A stretch of DNA of 64,000 nucleotides. Source: Pseudomonas putida (GTDB taxonomy: Bacteria; Pseudomonadota; Gammaproteobacteria; Pseudomonadales; Pseudomonadaceae). Made by a program: the position numbers and the translations under genes. Numbering within the stretch: position 1 is the first letter of the stretch; every line of letters starts with the position of its first letter. Of the stretch, positions 1 through 8,452 are shown in pieces. The DNA lies in NCBI RefSeq assembly GCF_005080685.1, contig NZ_CP039371.1:3224001-3288000 (forward strand). The letters run 5' to 3'. The notes beneath the pieces are model-generated. The model made no database searches. It saw nothing but the letters and a program-made list of their open reading frames with translations, and had not been told where the DNA came from.

Positions 1-19
1 CATCGCCCGCATTGGGGCC

Positions 20-56
20 GCTTTGCGGCCCATCGCGACACAAGGCCGCTCCCACA
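20..56. repeat. REP-like palindromic element
   Basis: A GC-rich stem with the rightward end reading CAAGGCCGCTCCCACA, the reverse complement of the GTGGGAGCGGCCTTG core that recurs at 11.8 kb. It lies downstream of the leftward cold-shock gene, so it could also act as its transcript end. Only one unit is visible; a partner may lie outside the window. Confidence 0.6.
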
Positions 57-168
57 ATGATCGTGAAAGCCCCTATCTACAGGGCAAGAATGGACAATGT
101 GGGCTGGCTTGGTATTGAGTTTGTCGTGGCTGCATTTGCAGGACGTTTCCTCGGATCCAGCGCCCGAT

Positions 169-384
169 CTACTCCGCAAGTTGCACCTCCCCGGCTTCCA
201 TTCCCCTCGGGCCAGATACCTTCCTGAAACTCACCGCCTGACCTGGCAGCAAGGTCCTGAACCCTTTCGTTTCAATAGCAGTGAAATGGACGAAGACGTC
301 GTCCGAATCGTCGACGGGGGTGATGAACCCATGGCCTTCGTCATCGTTGAAGCACTTCACCGTTCCCAAAAGCTTTTCAGACAT
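169..384 (-). CDS. Divergent cold-shock domain protein
   Basis: A 71-residue single cold-shock domain (CSD, OB-fold nucleic-acid binder). The N-terminus reads MSEKLLGTVKCFNDDEGHGF, matching the usual G-T-V-K-x-F strand, and the RNP2 motif is present as DVFVHF. RNP1, normally KGFGFI, is EGHGFI, so one stacking aromatic and one basic residue differ from canonical CspA proteins. The ATG at 384 was chosen because it gives a normal CSD length and is preceded by a purine-rich GAAGGGGG stretch; longer upstream starts add unrelated sequence. It stands alone. Role as an RNA chaperone is inferred from the family; cold induction is not shown by the sequence. Confidence 0.85.
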   Translation of the reverse strand: MSEKLLGTVKCFNDDEGHGFITPVDDSDDVFVHFTAIETKGFRTLLPGQAVSFRKVSGPRGMEAGEVQLAE

Positions 385-533
385 GCCCACCCCCTTCGTT
401 CCTCGCGAGACTGAAGCCATTTCGCTGAATGTTCGTGGTGTTTGCATGAAAGCCGCTACTGGCATTTTTACTAGGTTGGCCATACGCCAGTAATGCTCCC
501 ATCGCCGGCCAGCCGACGATAGGAACACAGGGT

Positions 534-1514
534 TCAACCCAGCTCTGCCAGTGCCTGCGCCGCGTAGGCATGCGAACGCAACCGTGCCAGTGGATCGTGG
601 ATCCGGCAATCGATCATCAACTCATCCGCGCCAGTCTGTGCAATCAATGACCGCAGCCCTTCCCTGACTCGCTCCGGACCGCCAGCAACGGTGCACGCCA
701 TGACCTGATCCAGCACTGCCCGCTCATGCCCTGGCAGCCCTTGGACATAACCTTCCTGGGGCTTGGGCAACAGGCCGAAGCGCCCGACGTGCAAGTCCAG
801 CATCCATTTGCGGTGCGAGCTGGCCTGATAGTCGGCCTCGGCATCGCTGTCGGCGGCGAACAGGTTTACCCCGACCATCACATAGGGCTTGGCCAACTGT
901 TCAGAGGGCTGGAAGTTGGCCCGATAGTGGGCGACGGCCTGCAACAGGTAACGCGGCGCGAAATGCGAAGCGAAGGCATAGGGCAAGCCCAGTTTGGCCG
1001 CGAGGTCGGCGCCGAACAGGCTCGAACCTAGGATCCACACCGGAACGTCGTGGCGGCCTGGCACGCCGTGCACCTGGCGCTTGCCATTATCGGCCAGGTA
1101 GTCGCGCAACTCGGCGATGTCCTGGGCAAAATCACGTTCCGGTGCCGCACCCCGCAACGCTCGCACGGTCGGGCCGGAGGTACCGGGCGCTCGGCCCAGG
1201 CCCAGGTCGATACGACCAGGGTGCAAGGTGTCGAGGGTGCCGAACTGCTCGGCAATCACCAACGGGGCATGATTGGGCAGCATGATGCCACCGGCACCGA
1301 CACGAATGTGACGGGTGGCATTGGCGATCTCGTTGATCACCAGCGAAGTGGCGGCCGAACCGATGCCGGGCATGTCGTGGTGTTCGGCGATCCAGTAGCG
1401 GCTGTAAGCGTGCTGCTCGACGTGGCGGGCGAGCTGGCGGGATTCTTCGATCGCGTCGGCGAAGGTCTTGCCTTCGCCGATCATGACCAGATCCAGTACG
1501 GACAGGGCTGTCAT
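534..1514 (-). CDS. LLM-class (luciferase-like) flavin-dependent oxidoreductase
   Basis: 326 residues, the length of YhbW-type members of the bacterial luciferase-like monooxygenase family (TIM barrel, FMN-dependent). Family features visible include RYWIAEHHDMPGIGSAA near residues 39-55, the VGAGGIMLPNHAPL segment near 72-85 and LGLGRAPGT near 104-112. These enzymes use reduced flavin and oxygen on small organic substrates; the substrate here cannot be told. It follows a LysR gene read in the same direction, 99 bases downstream, so that LysR could regulate it, but no operator is evident. Confidence 0.85.
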   Translation of the reverse strand: MTALSVLDLVMIGEGKTFADAIEESRQLARHVEQHAYSRYWIAEHHDMPGIGSAATSLVINEIANATRHIRVGAGGIMLPNHAPLVIAEQFGTLDTLHPGRIDLGLGRAPGTSGPTVRALRGAAPERDFAQDIAELRDYLADNGKRQVHGVPGRHDVPVWILGSSLFGADLAAKLGLPYAFASHFAPRYLLQAVAHYRANFQPSEQLAKPYVMVGVNLFAADSDAEADYQASSHRKWMLDLHVGRFGLLPKPQEGYVQGLPGHERAVLDQVMACTVAGGPERVREGLRSLIAQTGADELMIDCRIHDPLARLRSHAYAAQALAELG

Positions 1515-1613
1515 GGGGGCTCCAGATGGATTATCAGGGGTGCCAGTTTCCAGGCTCGGCCGTCAGTGATAAACCCTGTATCAGGCCCCAAATACGGTCC
1601 TGATAGTCCCCAA

Positions 1614-2525
1614 TCAGACTTCCCAGGGCACACCATGCTCCCAACTGTCGACAAGCAGGTCGATGAACCCTCTCACCCGCGGCGACAAGTGTCGCTTGCT
1701 CGGGTACACCACGCGAATCGGGTCCGCAGGCGGACGAAAGCTGTGCAGCACCTCCACCAGCGTCCCCGCGCGCAGGTCGTCGCCTGTGATGTAGGTAGGC
1801 AGGTGGATCAGACCGAAACCGGCCCGCGCGCCGTCGAGCATGGCCTCGGAGCTGTCGATATTGAGCCGACCTGGCTCCTCGCACAGGTGCAGCCCCTCGG
1901 CGGTGTGGAAGCGCCAGGGCATGGACTTTTCGCCCATCAGAAAAGCGATCTTGTCATGCCCGTAGAGGTCGGCCGGCACTTGCGGCACACCATGCTCGCG
2001 CAGGTAATCGGGAGAGGCGCAGGTAACGAACTGCTGCCAGGCGACCGTGCGGGTCAGCAACTGCGAGTCTTCCTTCGGCGCACCAATGCGCACCGCCACA
2101 TCGACGCCCTCCTCGACCAGATCGACGAAACGGTCGGTGAAGCGGATATCGGCGCGTAGCTCCGGCCACTGCTTGAGGTAGGCATCGAGAATCGGCAGGA
2201 CATGGCGCTGGCCGAACGACAGCGGCGCAGTCAGGCGCAAGGTACCGGTGGGTTTGCCACGGCGCTGCGCCATGGTGGTTTCGACCTCGTCCAGGTCGTC
2301 GAGGATCTGCCGCCAGCGCTCGTAGGCCACCTGCCCTTCGTCTGTCAGGCTTAGCTTGCGCGTGGTGCGATTGAACAAGCGCACCGCCATGCGGGCCTCC
2401 AGCCGGGCGATACTCTTGCCCACCGCCGAACGCGTCAGGCCCAGACTCGCCGCCGCCGCGGTGAAACTGCCAGCCTTGGCGGCACTGACGAAGGCGGCGA
2501 TATCGCCAAAGCGGTTGGGTTCCAT
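1614..2525 (-). CDS. LysR-family transcriptional regulator (CrgA-like subgroup)
   Basis: 303 residues with an N-terminal winged helix-turn-helix (about residues 5-64; SFTAAAASLGLTRSAVGKSI is the recognition region) and a type 2 periplasmic-binding-fold effector domain from about residue 90. The segment NRTTRKLSLTDEG and the C-terminal PSKRHLSPRVRGFIDLL are typical of the AaeR/CrgA/DsdC-like branch. It is read in the same direction as the flavin oxidoreductase downstream. Effector and targets are unknown. Confidence 0.88.
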   Translation of the reverse strand: MEPNRFGDIAAFVSAAKAGSFTAAAASLGLTRSAVGKSIARLEARMAVRLFNRTTRKLSLTDEGQVAYERWRQILDDLDEVETTMAQRRGKPTGTLRLTAPLSFGQRHVLPILDAYLKQWPELRADIRFTDRFVDLVEEGVDVAVRIGAPKEDSQLLTRTVAWQQFVTCASPDYLREHGVPQVPADLYGHDKIAFLMGEKSMPWRFHTAEGLHLCEEPGRLNIDSSEAMLDGARAGFGLIHLPTYITGDDLRAGTLVEVLHSFRPPADPIRVVYPSKRHLSPRVRGFIDLLVDSWEHGVPWEV

Positions 2526-2597
2526 TACAGCTCCTGCGAGTCATCGAGACCCGCTTAGATGGGTGCGATCCTCGCCATTGCAAGGCCCAGGCGCGTC

Positions 2598-3290
2598 TCA
2601 GACCAGCAGTTTGATCAATGCCAGATGCCCAGGATAGAAGAAATAGCCCCAGCGCCCGACCTTGGGCACCCACGTCGCCCGGGCCTGGAGCAGCAGGCAC
2701 CCCACAGGTACGGCCAGCGCCGCAGCACCCAGCGCGCACAGGGTGATAGGTGCCAGGAGGTGCTGGCTGAGCCAACTGTTGGTCAAGTTGCCGGCCATGG
2801 CCAACAGGCATGGCAATGTCCAAGCCATACCTCCCTGCCTGCGCGCCAACAGACACGCCGCCGGCAGCAGCACACCGGGCAAACCATACATCAATTGCGG
2901 GCTGAACCACGCGGCCAGGGCTGCGCTGGCCAGCCCCAGGCAACGAACGGACCACTGCCGATGGTGAACGCCCTCCGCCACCAGTAGCCCCAGAAGCAGG
3001 GTCGGCATCACGCTGAAGGTCGGCGAGCCGTTGTCGAGCCAACGGTAGGGAATCTCCGACAGCAGCGTGAAGGCCAGCATCCAGCCCAGGTAACGCAGAC
3101 CGCCTGGACTGCCTGACTGCTCGGCCGGATTGCGCCCAAGATTGATCGCGATTGCCAGGCAGAACAGCGGAAACGCCAGGCGGCCGAGGATGAACAGGCC
3201 ATCGGCGCCAGGCCACAGATAGCGAAGGTGGTCGGCGACCATCGTCACGATCGCGGTCCACTTGACCAGGTCCAGGCCCGCCGAACGCAT
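2598..3290 (-). CDS. TraX-family integral membrane protein
   Basis: About 230 residues, strongly hydrophobic with roughly 6-8 membrane segments. The N-terminus (LDLVKWTAIVTMVADHLRY) and the FPLFCLAIAINLGR segment match the TraX family (acetyltransferase-3-like fold, named from F-plasmid pilin N-acetylation). Chromosomal Pseudomonas copies lack conjugation genes, and none are seen here. A TTG at 3296 overlaps the upstream stop, but the ATG at 3290 sits 9 bases after AAGG and is preferred. It is almost contiguous with the upstream hydrolase gene, so the pair is probably co-transcribed. Substrate unknown. Confidence 0.8.
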   Translation of the reverse strand: MRSAGLDLVKWTAIVTMVADHLRYLWPGADGLFILGRLAFPLFCLAIAINLGRNPAEQSGSPGGLRYLGWMLAFTLLSEIPYRWLDNGSPTFSVMPTLLLGLLVAEGVHHRQWSVRCLGLASAALAAWFSPQLMYGLPGVLLPAACLLARRQGGMAWTLPCLLAMAGNLTNSWLSQHLLAPITLCALGAAALAVPVGCLLLQARATWVPKVGRWGYFFYPGHLALIKLLV

Positions 3291-3292
3291 CT

Positions 3293-4387
3293 TCAACGCC
3301 CTTGTTTCGCGTGGCTGCGGACAAGCCCGGGTTGGTCCTGGCGTGCGGCCCAGGTCGCCAGGGGCAACGGTGGCTGCTGATCGAAGATGCGCTGCCAGAT
3401 CAACAGCATGTCCTGGCCATTGAACAATCCGCCGCCACGGGGCCAGGCCGTGGGCGTCTGGGCAACCCAGTGTCCCTGCGGATCGCGCTGGGCCATGGCG
3501 AAGCGGAAGGTATAGCTGCCGGGAAGGCCCATCCGCAGGTCGGTCACGACCAACGCGTCACCGACCTCGTCATAACGCAGCCAGTCGTCGGTGAACCAAC
3601 GCAGGCGCTCGTGCAACGGGTTCCCGGCCAATGCGCGCGCGGCGTCCAGATGGCGCGGCAGGTGCAACATCTCCGCAGGTTCTCGGTCGAACACGCTGCT
3701 GATGGCCTCGTAGTAATCGCCATCCGGCGTCTTGGCCAGCACGCGCCAGACCAGGCTGTTGAAGGCAATGGGCACGGCACGCACCTCACGGGTGGCGATG
3801 CCCTGTTGGTCGAGCGCCGCTTGCAGGCGTTGCTCGACAAGGATGCGCCCGGCCAGCCCGAAGCCCAGGTACGCGGTGCTGAAAAGCAGCGCCAGGCTCA
3901 ACCCGCGCAACGCCTTGGCGCAGACGCCCCTGACCGCCGCGTAGGCTACGGCTATCAGCAGCGGCACGGTGTACACCGGATCGATGATGAACACCGCCGC
4001 CCAACTGAGGGGCGTGACCTGCAACGGCCAGAACAGCTGGGTGCCATACACCGTGAACGAATCCAGTATCGGATGCGTCACCAACACCAACCAGAAGGCC
4101 AGGAACAGCCTGGTGAACGTGTAGCCCTTGTCGGGCCAGCGTGTGCGTCCAAGCCAGTTGACCAGCCAGGCGAGGAGCAGCGCGAGGCCGGTGAGGACGA
4201 AGATGGAATGGGAAAAACCCCGGTGGTAGGTCATCTGCGACACCGGGTCGGCATAGCGGATGATCACATCGAGGTCCGGCACGCTGCCCAGCGCGGCGCC
4301 ATAGGCGAGTGCTCGGCGGCCCTGGATGCGGCCGAGCACGGTGCCTTGGAGGGCGGCACCGAGCACGGCTTGAGTGATGGAGTCCAA
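3293..4387 (-). CDS. YdjM-like membrane-bound metal-dependent hydrolase (DUF457)
   Basis: 364 residues. The start MDSITQAVLGAALQGTVLG is the conserved opening of the YdjM / DUF457 family. It is encoded by TTG at 4387, supported by AGGAAG 7 bases upstream. Metal-ligand motifs are visible: PDLDVI near 37-42, YHRGFSHS near 54-61 and THPILDSF near 104-111. Hydrophobic helices follow to about residue 180, then a soluble C-terminal half. Family members are annotated as inner-membrane hydrolases, some LexA-controlled in enterics; no LexA box is seen here. It lies 2 bases before the TraX-like gene. Confidence 0.85.
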   Translation of the reverse strand: MDSITQAVLGAALQGTVLGRIQGRRALAYGAALGSVPDLDVIIRYADPVSQMTYHRGFSHSIFVLTGLALLLAWLVNWLGRTRWPDKGYTFTRLFLAFWLVLVTHPILDSFTVYGTQLFWPLQVTPLSWAAVFIIDPVYTVPLLIAVAYAAVRGVCAKALRGLSLALLFSTAYLGFGLAGRILVEQRLQAALDQQGIATREVRAVPIAFNSLVWRVLAKTPDGDYYEAISSVFDREPAEMLHLPRHLDAARALAGNPLHERLRWFTDDWLRYDEVGDALVVTDLRMGLPGSYTFRFAMAQRDPQGHWVAQTPTAWPRGGGLFNGQDMLLIWQRIFDQQPPLPLATWAARQDQPGLVRSHAKQGR

Positions 4388-4494
4388 GGTTAGGCTTCCT
4401 GAGTATTCAGTGTTGGAAACCTAACCCTCGAAGCCCTTTGGCGCAAATACGGTGTGTGGCAAAACTTGTGGCGGCGATTGGGCCAGCGTTAACC

Positions 4495-5745
4495 TCAGAA
4501 CAGCTTCCAGGTATAGACCAGGGTCACCCGGTTCTCGTCGATGTCGCTGCGGTAGTTGGAACGCGCCATGGCGTTGCGCACGCGGATGCCCAGTCCCTTG
4601 AACACGCCGCCCTGAACCGCATAGCCCAGCTCCAGGTCACGTTCGCGATCGCGCCCTTCGAAGCCCTGTCCGGTGTCGACGTTGTTGCCCTTGAGGTAAC
4701 GCACCGTGGCGGTCAACCCCGGTACGCCCATGGCCGCGAAATTGTAGTCATAGCGCAGTTGGTAGGAGCGCTCGTCGGCGGAAGCGAACTCGTAGGTCGG
4801 CACCTCGTTGCCAAGCGGCGCGATGTTGGCGAACACCCTGGGGAACGCACTATCGCCGTAGATGCCTTGATAGCCGGCATGGATGCTGTGGCCGCCAAGC
4901 CTGGCCGTGAACAGCGAGTAGAAGGCCTGGTTGTCGATCCTGCCGAGCAAGGCATCGCCATCCTCGCGGGCATTGAAGTAACCCAGGTTTGTGCTCAGCA
5001 CCCAGTCGCCGACGGGTTTGCTGTGCTTGAGGCCGACGAAGCCCTGGTGATAGATGTCCTCCAGTTGCCCATACCACAGGCTCACGCTGCTCTGGTTGGC
5101 GTTGAAGGCATATTCGCCACCTGCGTAGTTGAAGGCATCGCTTTGGGCTTGGCGCATCGGGACGTGGCCGAGCATGGCGTTCATCTTGCCCTCGCCGGCC
5201 TCATTGCGCAGATGCGTCGAGCTCAGGTGACCAGCTTGCACGGTCAGGCCCTGCAACTCGGCCGAGCTGATGCTGACGCCCTGGTAAGTGGGCGGCAGCA
5301 GGCGGATGTCACTGAAGGTCAGTACCGGCAGGTTGGGCTGCAGTTCGCCCGCGCGTAGCTCGGTCTTCGACACCCGGGCCTTGAAGGTGGGCGCGATGCG
5401 GCTGTACTCACTTGCAGCACGTCCGTCGCCATGCACTGGCAGCAGCCCGGTATTGACCCGGTCCGGGCTGCTGTCGAGACGGATGCCCAGCAGGCCCAGG
5501 GCGTCCACGCCGAAGCCCACCGTGCCCGGCGTGTAGCCGGACTTGAAGTCGAGGATGAAACCCTGGGCCCACTCCTCGGCCTTGGATTGCGGGTTGGCGC
5601 CGACGATGTCGGAGAAATCGCGGCTGAAGTAGTAGTTTCGCGCGCTCAGGGTCGCGGTGGCGTCCTTGAAAAAGCCGCTTTCCTCAGCGAACAGCGGTTG
5701 GCTGAGCAGGCTCAGCCCAATGGCAACGCAAGGGGTATGGTTCAT
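4495..5745 (-). CDS. benF: OprD-family outer-membrane porin, benzoate-associated
   Basis: 416 residues with a cleavable signal peptide (MNHTPCVAIGLSLLSQPLFA) and a C-terminal strand ending VTLVYTWKLF, the terminal aromatic expected for an outer-membrane beta-barrel. GFFKDATATLSARNYYFSRD at the mature N-terminus is the OprD-family opening. Its place as last gene of the ben/cat block, directly after benE, matches BenF, the benzoate-selective channel of P. putida-type clusters. Substrate specificity is inferred from this position. The 55-base gap to benE holds no obvious terminator, so read-through is likely. Confidence 0.88.
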   Translation of the reverse strand: MNHTPCVAIGLSLLSQPLFAEESGFFKDATATLSARNYYFSRDFSDIVGANPQSKAEEWAQGFILDFKSGYTPGTVGFGVDALGLLGIRLDSSPDRVNTGLLPVHGDGRAASEYSRIAPTFKARVSKTELRAGELQPNLPVLTFSDIRLLPPTYQGVSISSAELQGLTVQAGHLSSTHLRNEAGEGKMNAMLGHVPMRQAQSDAFNYAGGEYAFNANQSSVSLWYGQLEDIYHQGFVGLKHSKPVGDWVLSTNLGYFNAREDGDALLGRIDNQAFYSLFTARLGGHSIHAGYQGIYGDSAFPRVFANIAPLGNEVPTYEFASADERSYQLRYDYNFAAMGVPGLTATVRYLKGNNVDTGQGFEGRDRERDLELGYAVQGGVFKGLGIRVRNAMARSNYRSDIDENRVTLVYTWKLF

Positions 5746-5800
5746 TCCGAAGCTCTCTGGATCTTGTTTTTATGGATGAAGCGAATGGAATGCGGTGAAG

Positions 5801-7000
5801 TCATCGCGTGCGGGGCAGCACCTCCTGGGCAGTTGGACGGCGCAAGCGCAGCAGACCGTGGGCAAGCAGACCGAACAGCAGGCCCCAAAAGGCTGCCGAA
5901 AGGCCAAGGAAGGAAACACCAGAAGCGGTGACCAGGAAGGTGAACAACCCGGCATCGCGCTCGGCAGGCTCGGCCAGGCTACGCGCCAGGGCTTCGCTGA
6001 TAGCGCCATACAGGGCGAGCCCGGCCAGCGCTGCGATCAACGCAGCCGGAAACGCAGCGAACAGCGACATCAGCGTGGCGCCGGCCACCCCGAGCAGCAG
6101 GTACAAGACGCTGCCGGCGACCGCTGCGACGTAGCGTCGACGCGGGTTTTCATGGGCTTCGTGACCCGTGCACAGGCTGGCGGTGACGGCTGCCAGGTTC
6201 AAACCATGGCAGCCGAAAGGCGCCAGCAAGGCGCCGCCCACGGCGCTCGCAGTGATCAGCGGGCTGGCTGCAGTGGCGTAGCCTGCATTGCGCAACACCG
6301 CCATGCCGGGCATGAACTGGCCTGTCAGGGCTACCAACACCATTGGCAAGGCGAGACTGAACACTGCCGAGAGGCTGAACTGCGGCACGATCAATTGCGG
6401 CGAAGCAAGCTCAAGCACCAGGGCCTCGCTGCGAAATGCCCCGCTTGCCACCGTCACCAGGGCACCGACGCACAGCACCGCGGCCACCGCGTAGCGCGGC
6501 TGCATCCGGCGCATCCATACGTAGGTGACGAACATCGACAACACCAGCGCTGGTTGCACCGGCAATGCCCGGAACACCTCTATGCCGAAGCTGAACAGGA
6601 TACCGGCCTGCATGCCGGCGGCAATGGAGCCTGGCAAACGGGCGATGATGCGATCGAAGGCTCCGCTGATGCCGATCATCAGCAGAACCAGATTGGCCAC
6701 CAGGTAGGCGCCCACCGCCTGTTCCAGACCCAGTTGCGGCAAGGCGGTGACCAGCAGCGCGGACCCGGGGATCGACCAGGCGATCACCACCGGCACGCGA
6801 TAGCGCAGGCTCAGCAGCGCGCCGAGCACGGCGCTGCCCATGGAAACGGCCCACACCCAGGAGGACAGCAGGCCATGGGACAGGTCGGCAGCTTCGGCGG
6901 CGTGGAAGATGATGACCAGTGGGCCGGCGTAGGAAATCATCGTGGCGATGCAGCCGGCGACGATGGCCGACAGGGAGCAATCCTTGATCAGGCTTGGCAT
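5801..7000 (-). CDS. benE: Benzoate/H+ symporter of the BenE family
   Basis: 399 residues, very hydrophobic with about 12 predicted membrane segments. The conserved BenE features are seen: an N-terminal ATMISYAGPLVIIFHAAEAA stretch, WSIPGSALLVTALPQ near 94-108 and PFGCHGLNLAAVTASLCTG near 255-273. BenE proteins import benzoate across the inner membrane with protons. The gene follows catA in the same direction. With BenK it gives the cluster two inner-membrane benzoate transporters of unrelated families. Confidence 0.92.
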   Translation of the reverse strand: MPSLIKDCSLSAIVAGCIATMISYAGPLVIIFHAAEAADLSHGLLSSWVWAVSMGSAVLGALLSLRYRVPVVIAWSIPGSALLVTALPQLGLEQAVGAYLVANLVLLMIGISGAFDRIIARLPGSIAAGMQAGILFSFGIEVFRALPVQPALVLSMFVTYVWMRRMQPRYAVAAVLCVGALVTVASGAFRSEALVLELASPQLIVPQFSLSAVFSLALPMVLVALTGQFMPGMAVLRNAGYATAASPLITASAVGGALLAPFGCHGLNLAAVTASLCTGHEAHENPRRRYVAAVAGSVLYLLLGVAGATLMSLFAAFPAALIAALAGLALYGAISEALARSLAEPAERDAGLFTFLVTASGVSFLGLSAAFWGLLFGLLAHGLLRLRRPTAQEVLPRTR

Positions 7001-7072
7001 GGCACTTCTCGCAAGGCGTCGGCCGGCCTTTGTGGTCGGCTCTTGTTCGGGTGTCGGCTTCTTCGCGGTGGA

Positions 7073-7987
7073 TCAGACCTCCTGCAACGCCCGCGGCCGG
7101 CCGCTACGCTGTTCGGCACCGCTGTCCTGGGCCTTTTGCAGCTGGAAGTCGAACTTAAGCTCCGCTCGGCGGCCGTCGGCGCCTTCGTGGAACACCACCT
7201 CGCCCACCAGACCATCGCGGGTGGCGTAGGCGAAGTCGTCCCACAGGTACTTGTCACCAGACAGGTTGATCTGCGTGGTCAGGTGACGATGCCCCGGCGC
7301 CGAGATGAAGAAGTGCACGTGCGCCGGGCGCTGGCCGTGACGGCCGATGAGGTCCAGGCACTCCTGGGTCGGGCCCTGCGGGTCGCAGCCATAGCCGGAC
7401 GGCACGATGGTGCGCGCGCGGTAGCGGCCTTCGGCATCGGTGACGATGCGCCGGCGCAGGTTGTATTCCGACTGGCTCTGGTCGAAGAACGAGTAGGTGC
7501 CGCGGGTGTTGGCATGCCACAGGTCGACGGTGGCGCCTGGCAGCGGCTGGCCCTGCGGGTCGAGTACCTGGCCTTCGAGGAACATGACCGTGGCCACGCC
7601 CTCCTCGCTGCCATCGTCCATCCGCGTCTCGCCTTGTGCCAGCGGTGCGCCGGCCACGTACAGCGGGCCTTCGATGGTACGCGGGGTGCCGCCAGTCAGG
7701 CCAACCTCGGCATCCTTGGCATCCTGCAGCAGGTCGAGGAAGTGCTCGATGCCCAGGCCCGCCACCAGCAGCCCGGCCTCACCACGCCCGCCCAGGCGGT
7801 TAAGGTAGTCGACGGCGTGCCAGAACTCGTCCTCGGTTATCTCCAGGTCCTCGATCAGGCGTGCGCTGTCCTGCAGCACGCGCAGGATGATCTGCTTGAG
7901 GCGCGGGCTACCGGCGTCATTGGTAAGGCCTGCGGCTTCCTCGAAGAACTTCTGGACATCGGCAGTGTGGGAAATCTTCACGGTCAT
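7073..7987 (-). CDS. catA: Catechol 1,2-dioxygenase
   Basis: 304 residues, the normal size of intradiol dioxygenases. It cleaves catechol to cis,cis-muconate using non-haem Fe(III). The expected iron ligands by family alignment are Tyr165, Tyr199 (PSGYGC), His223 and His225 (PAHVHFF). The N-terminal helical dimer/lipid-binding domain covers roughly residues 1-100. It sits between catC and benE and is read with them, completing the route from benzoate via catechol. A second catechol dioxygenase elsewhere in the genome cannot be excluded. Confidence 0.95.
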   Translation of the reverse strand: MTVKISHTADVQKFFEEAAGLTNDAGSPRLKQIILRVLQDSARLIEDLEITEDEFWHAVDYLNRLGGRGEAGLLVAGLGIEHFLDLLQDAKDAEVGLTGGTPRTIEGPLYVAGAPLAQGETRMDDGSEEGVATVMFLEGQVLDPQGQPLPGATVDLWHANTRGTYSFFDQSQSEYNLRRRIVTDAEGRYRARTIVPSGYGCDPQGPTQECLDLIGRHGQRPAHVHFFISAPGHRHLTTQINLSGDKYLWDDFAYATRDGLVGEVVFHEGADGRRAELKFDFQLQKAQDSGAEQRSGRPRALQEV

Positions 7988-8027
7988 GGTGGTTACCTCG
8001 TAATTGTTCTTGTGCCAAAGGCTCGGA

Positions 8028-8318
8028 TCAGCGGTCGTCGGTGTGGACCGACGAGGGGTGGCGGCACAGGCCGTCCACTTCGATGTCCATGTACGGGAAC
8101 AGCGGCAACTGCATCAGCGTGTCGTGCAGTGCCTCGACGCTGGGCACGTCGAACACGCTGTAGTTGGCGTAGTGCCCGGCGATGCGCCACAGGTGACGCC
8201 AGGTGCCCTCGCGCTGCAGGCGCTGGGCCAGTTCCTTCTCGTCGGCCTTCAGTTGCGCAGCCTTGGCCGGGTCCATGTCGACCGGCAGTTTCACGGTCAT
8301 CTTCACGTGGAACAGCAT
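8028..8318 (-). CDS. catC: Muconolactone delta-isomerase
   Basis: 96 residues, the usual length for CatC, opening MLFHVKMTVKLPVDMDP as in Pseudomonas CatC. It converts muconolactone to beta-ketoadipate enol-lactone in the catechol branch of the beta-ketoadipate pathway and forms a decamer in known homologues. It lies 40 bases before catA, and a paired REP element separates it from catB upstream. Confidence 0.95.
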   Translation of the reverse strand: MLFHVKMTVKLPVDMDPAKAAQLKADEKELAQRLQREGTWRHLWRIAGHYANYSVFDVPSVEALHDTLMQLPLFPYMDIEVDGLCRHPSSVHTDDR

Positions 8319-8353
8319 GGGGTTCTCCTTACATCAGTCGTTTGTGCGTTGTG

Positions 8354-8438
8354 GTAGGAGCGGGCTTGCCCGCGAAGCAGACACCGCCGTGGATGGCCCG
8401 GGCTTCGCCCGTGTTCGCGGGACAAGCCCGCTCCTACA
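8354..8438. repeat. Inverted pair of REP elements between catB and catC
   Basis: Two copies of a GTAGGAGCGGGCTTGCCCGCGAA-like unit face each other, the second reading as the reverse complement (TTCGCGGGACAAGCCCGCTCCTAC). They lie inside a same-strand gene series, so in the mRNA they would form a long stem between catB and catC. Confidence 0.85.
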
Positions 8439-8452
8439 GGGTCACGTGTCGC

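Noticed and set aside
2598..3290. TraX-like gene as a sign of a conjugative element
   Set aside because: No other transfer, relaxase or integrase gene is near, and chromosomal TraX-like proteins are common.
1954..3324. A 456-codon leftward frame spanning LysR and TraX genes
   Set aside because: It overlaps two recognisable genes in another frame, and its translation is rich in Arg, Gly, Pro and Ala without any motif.
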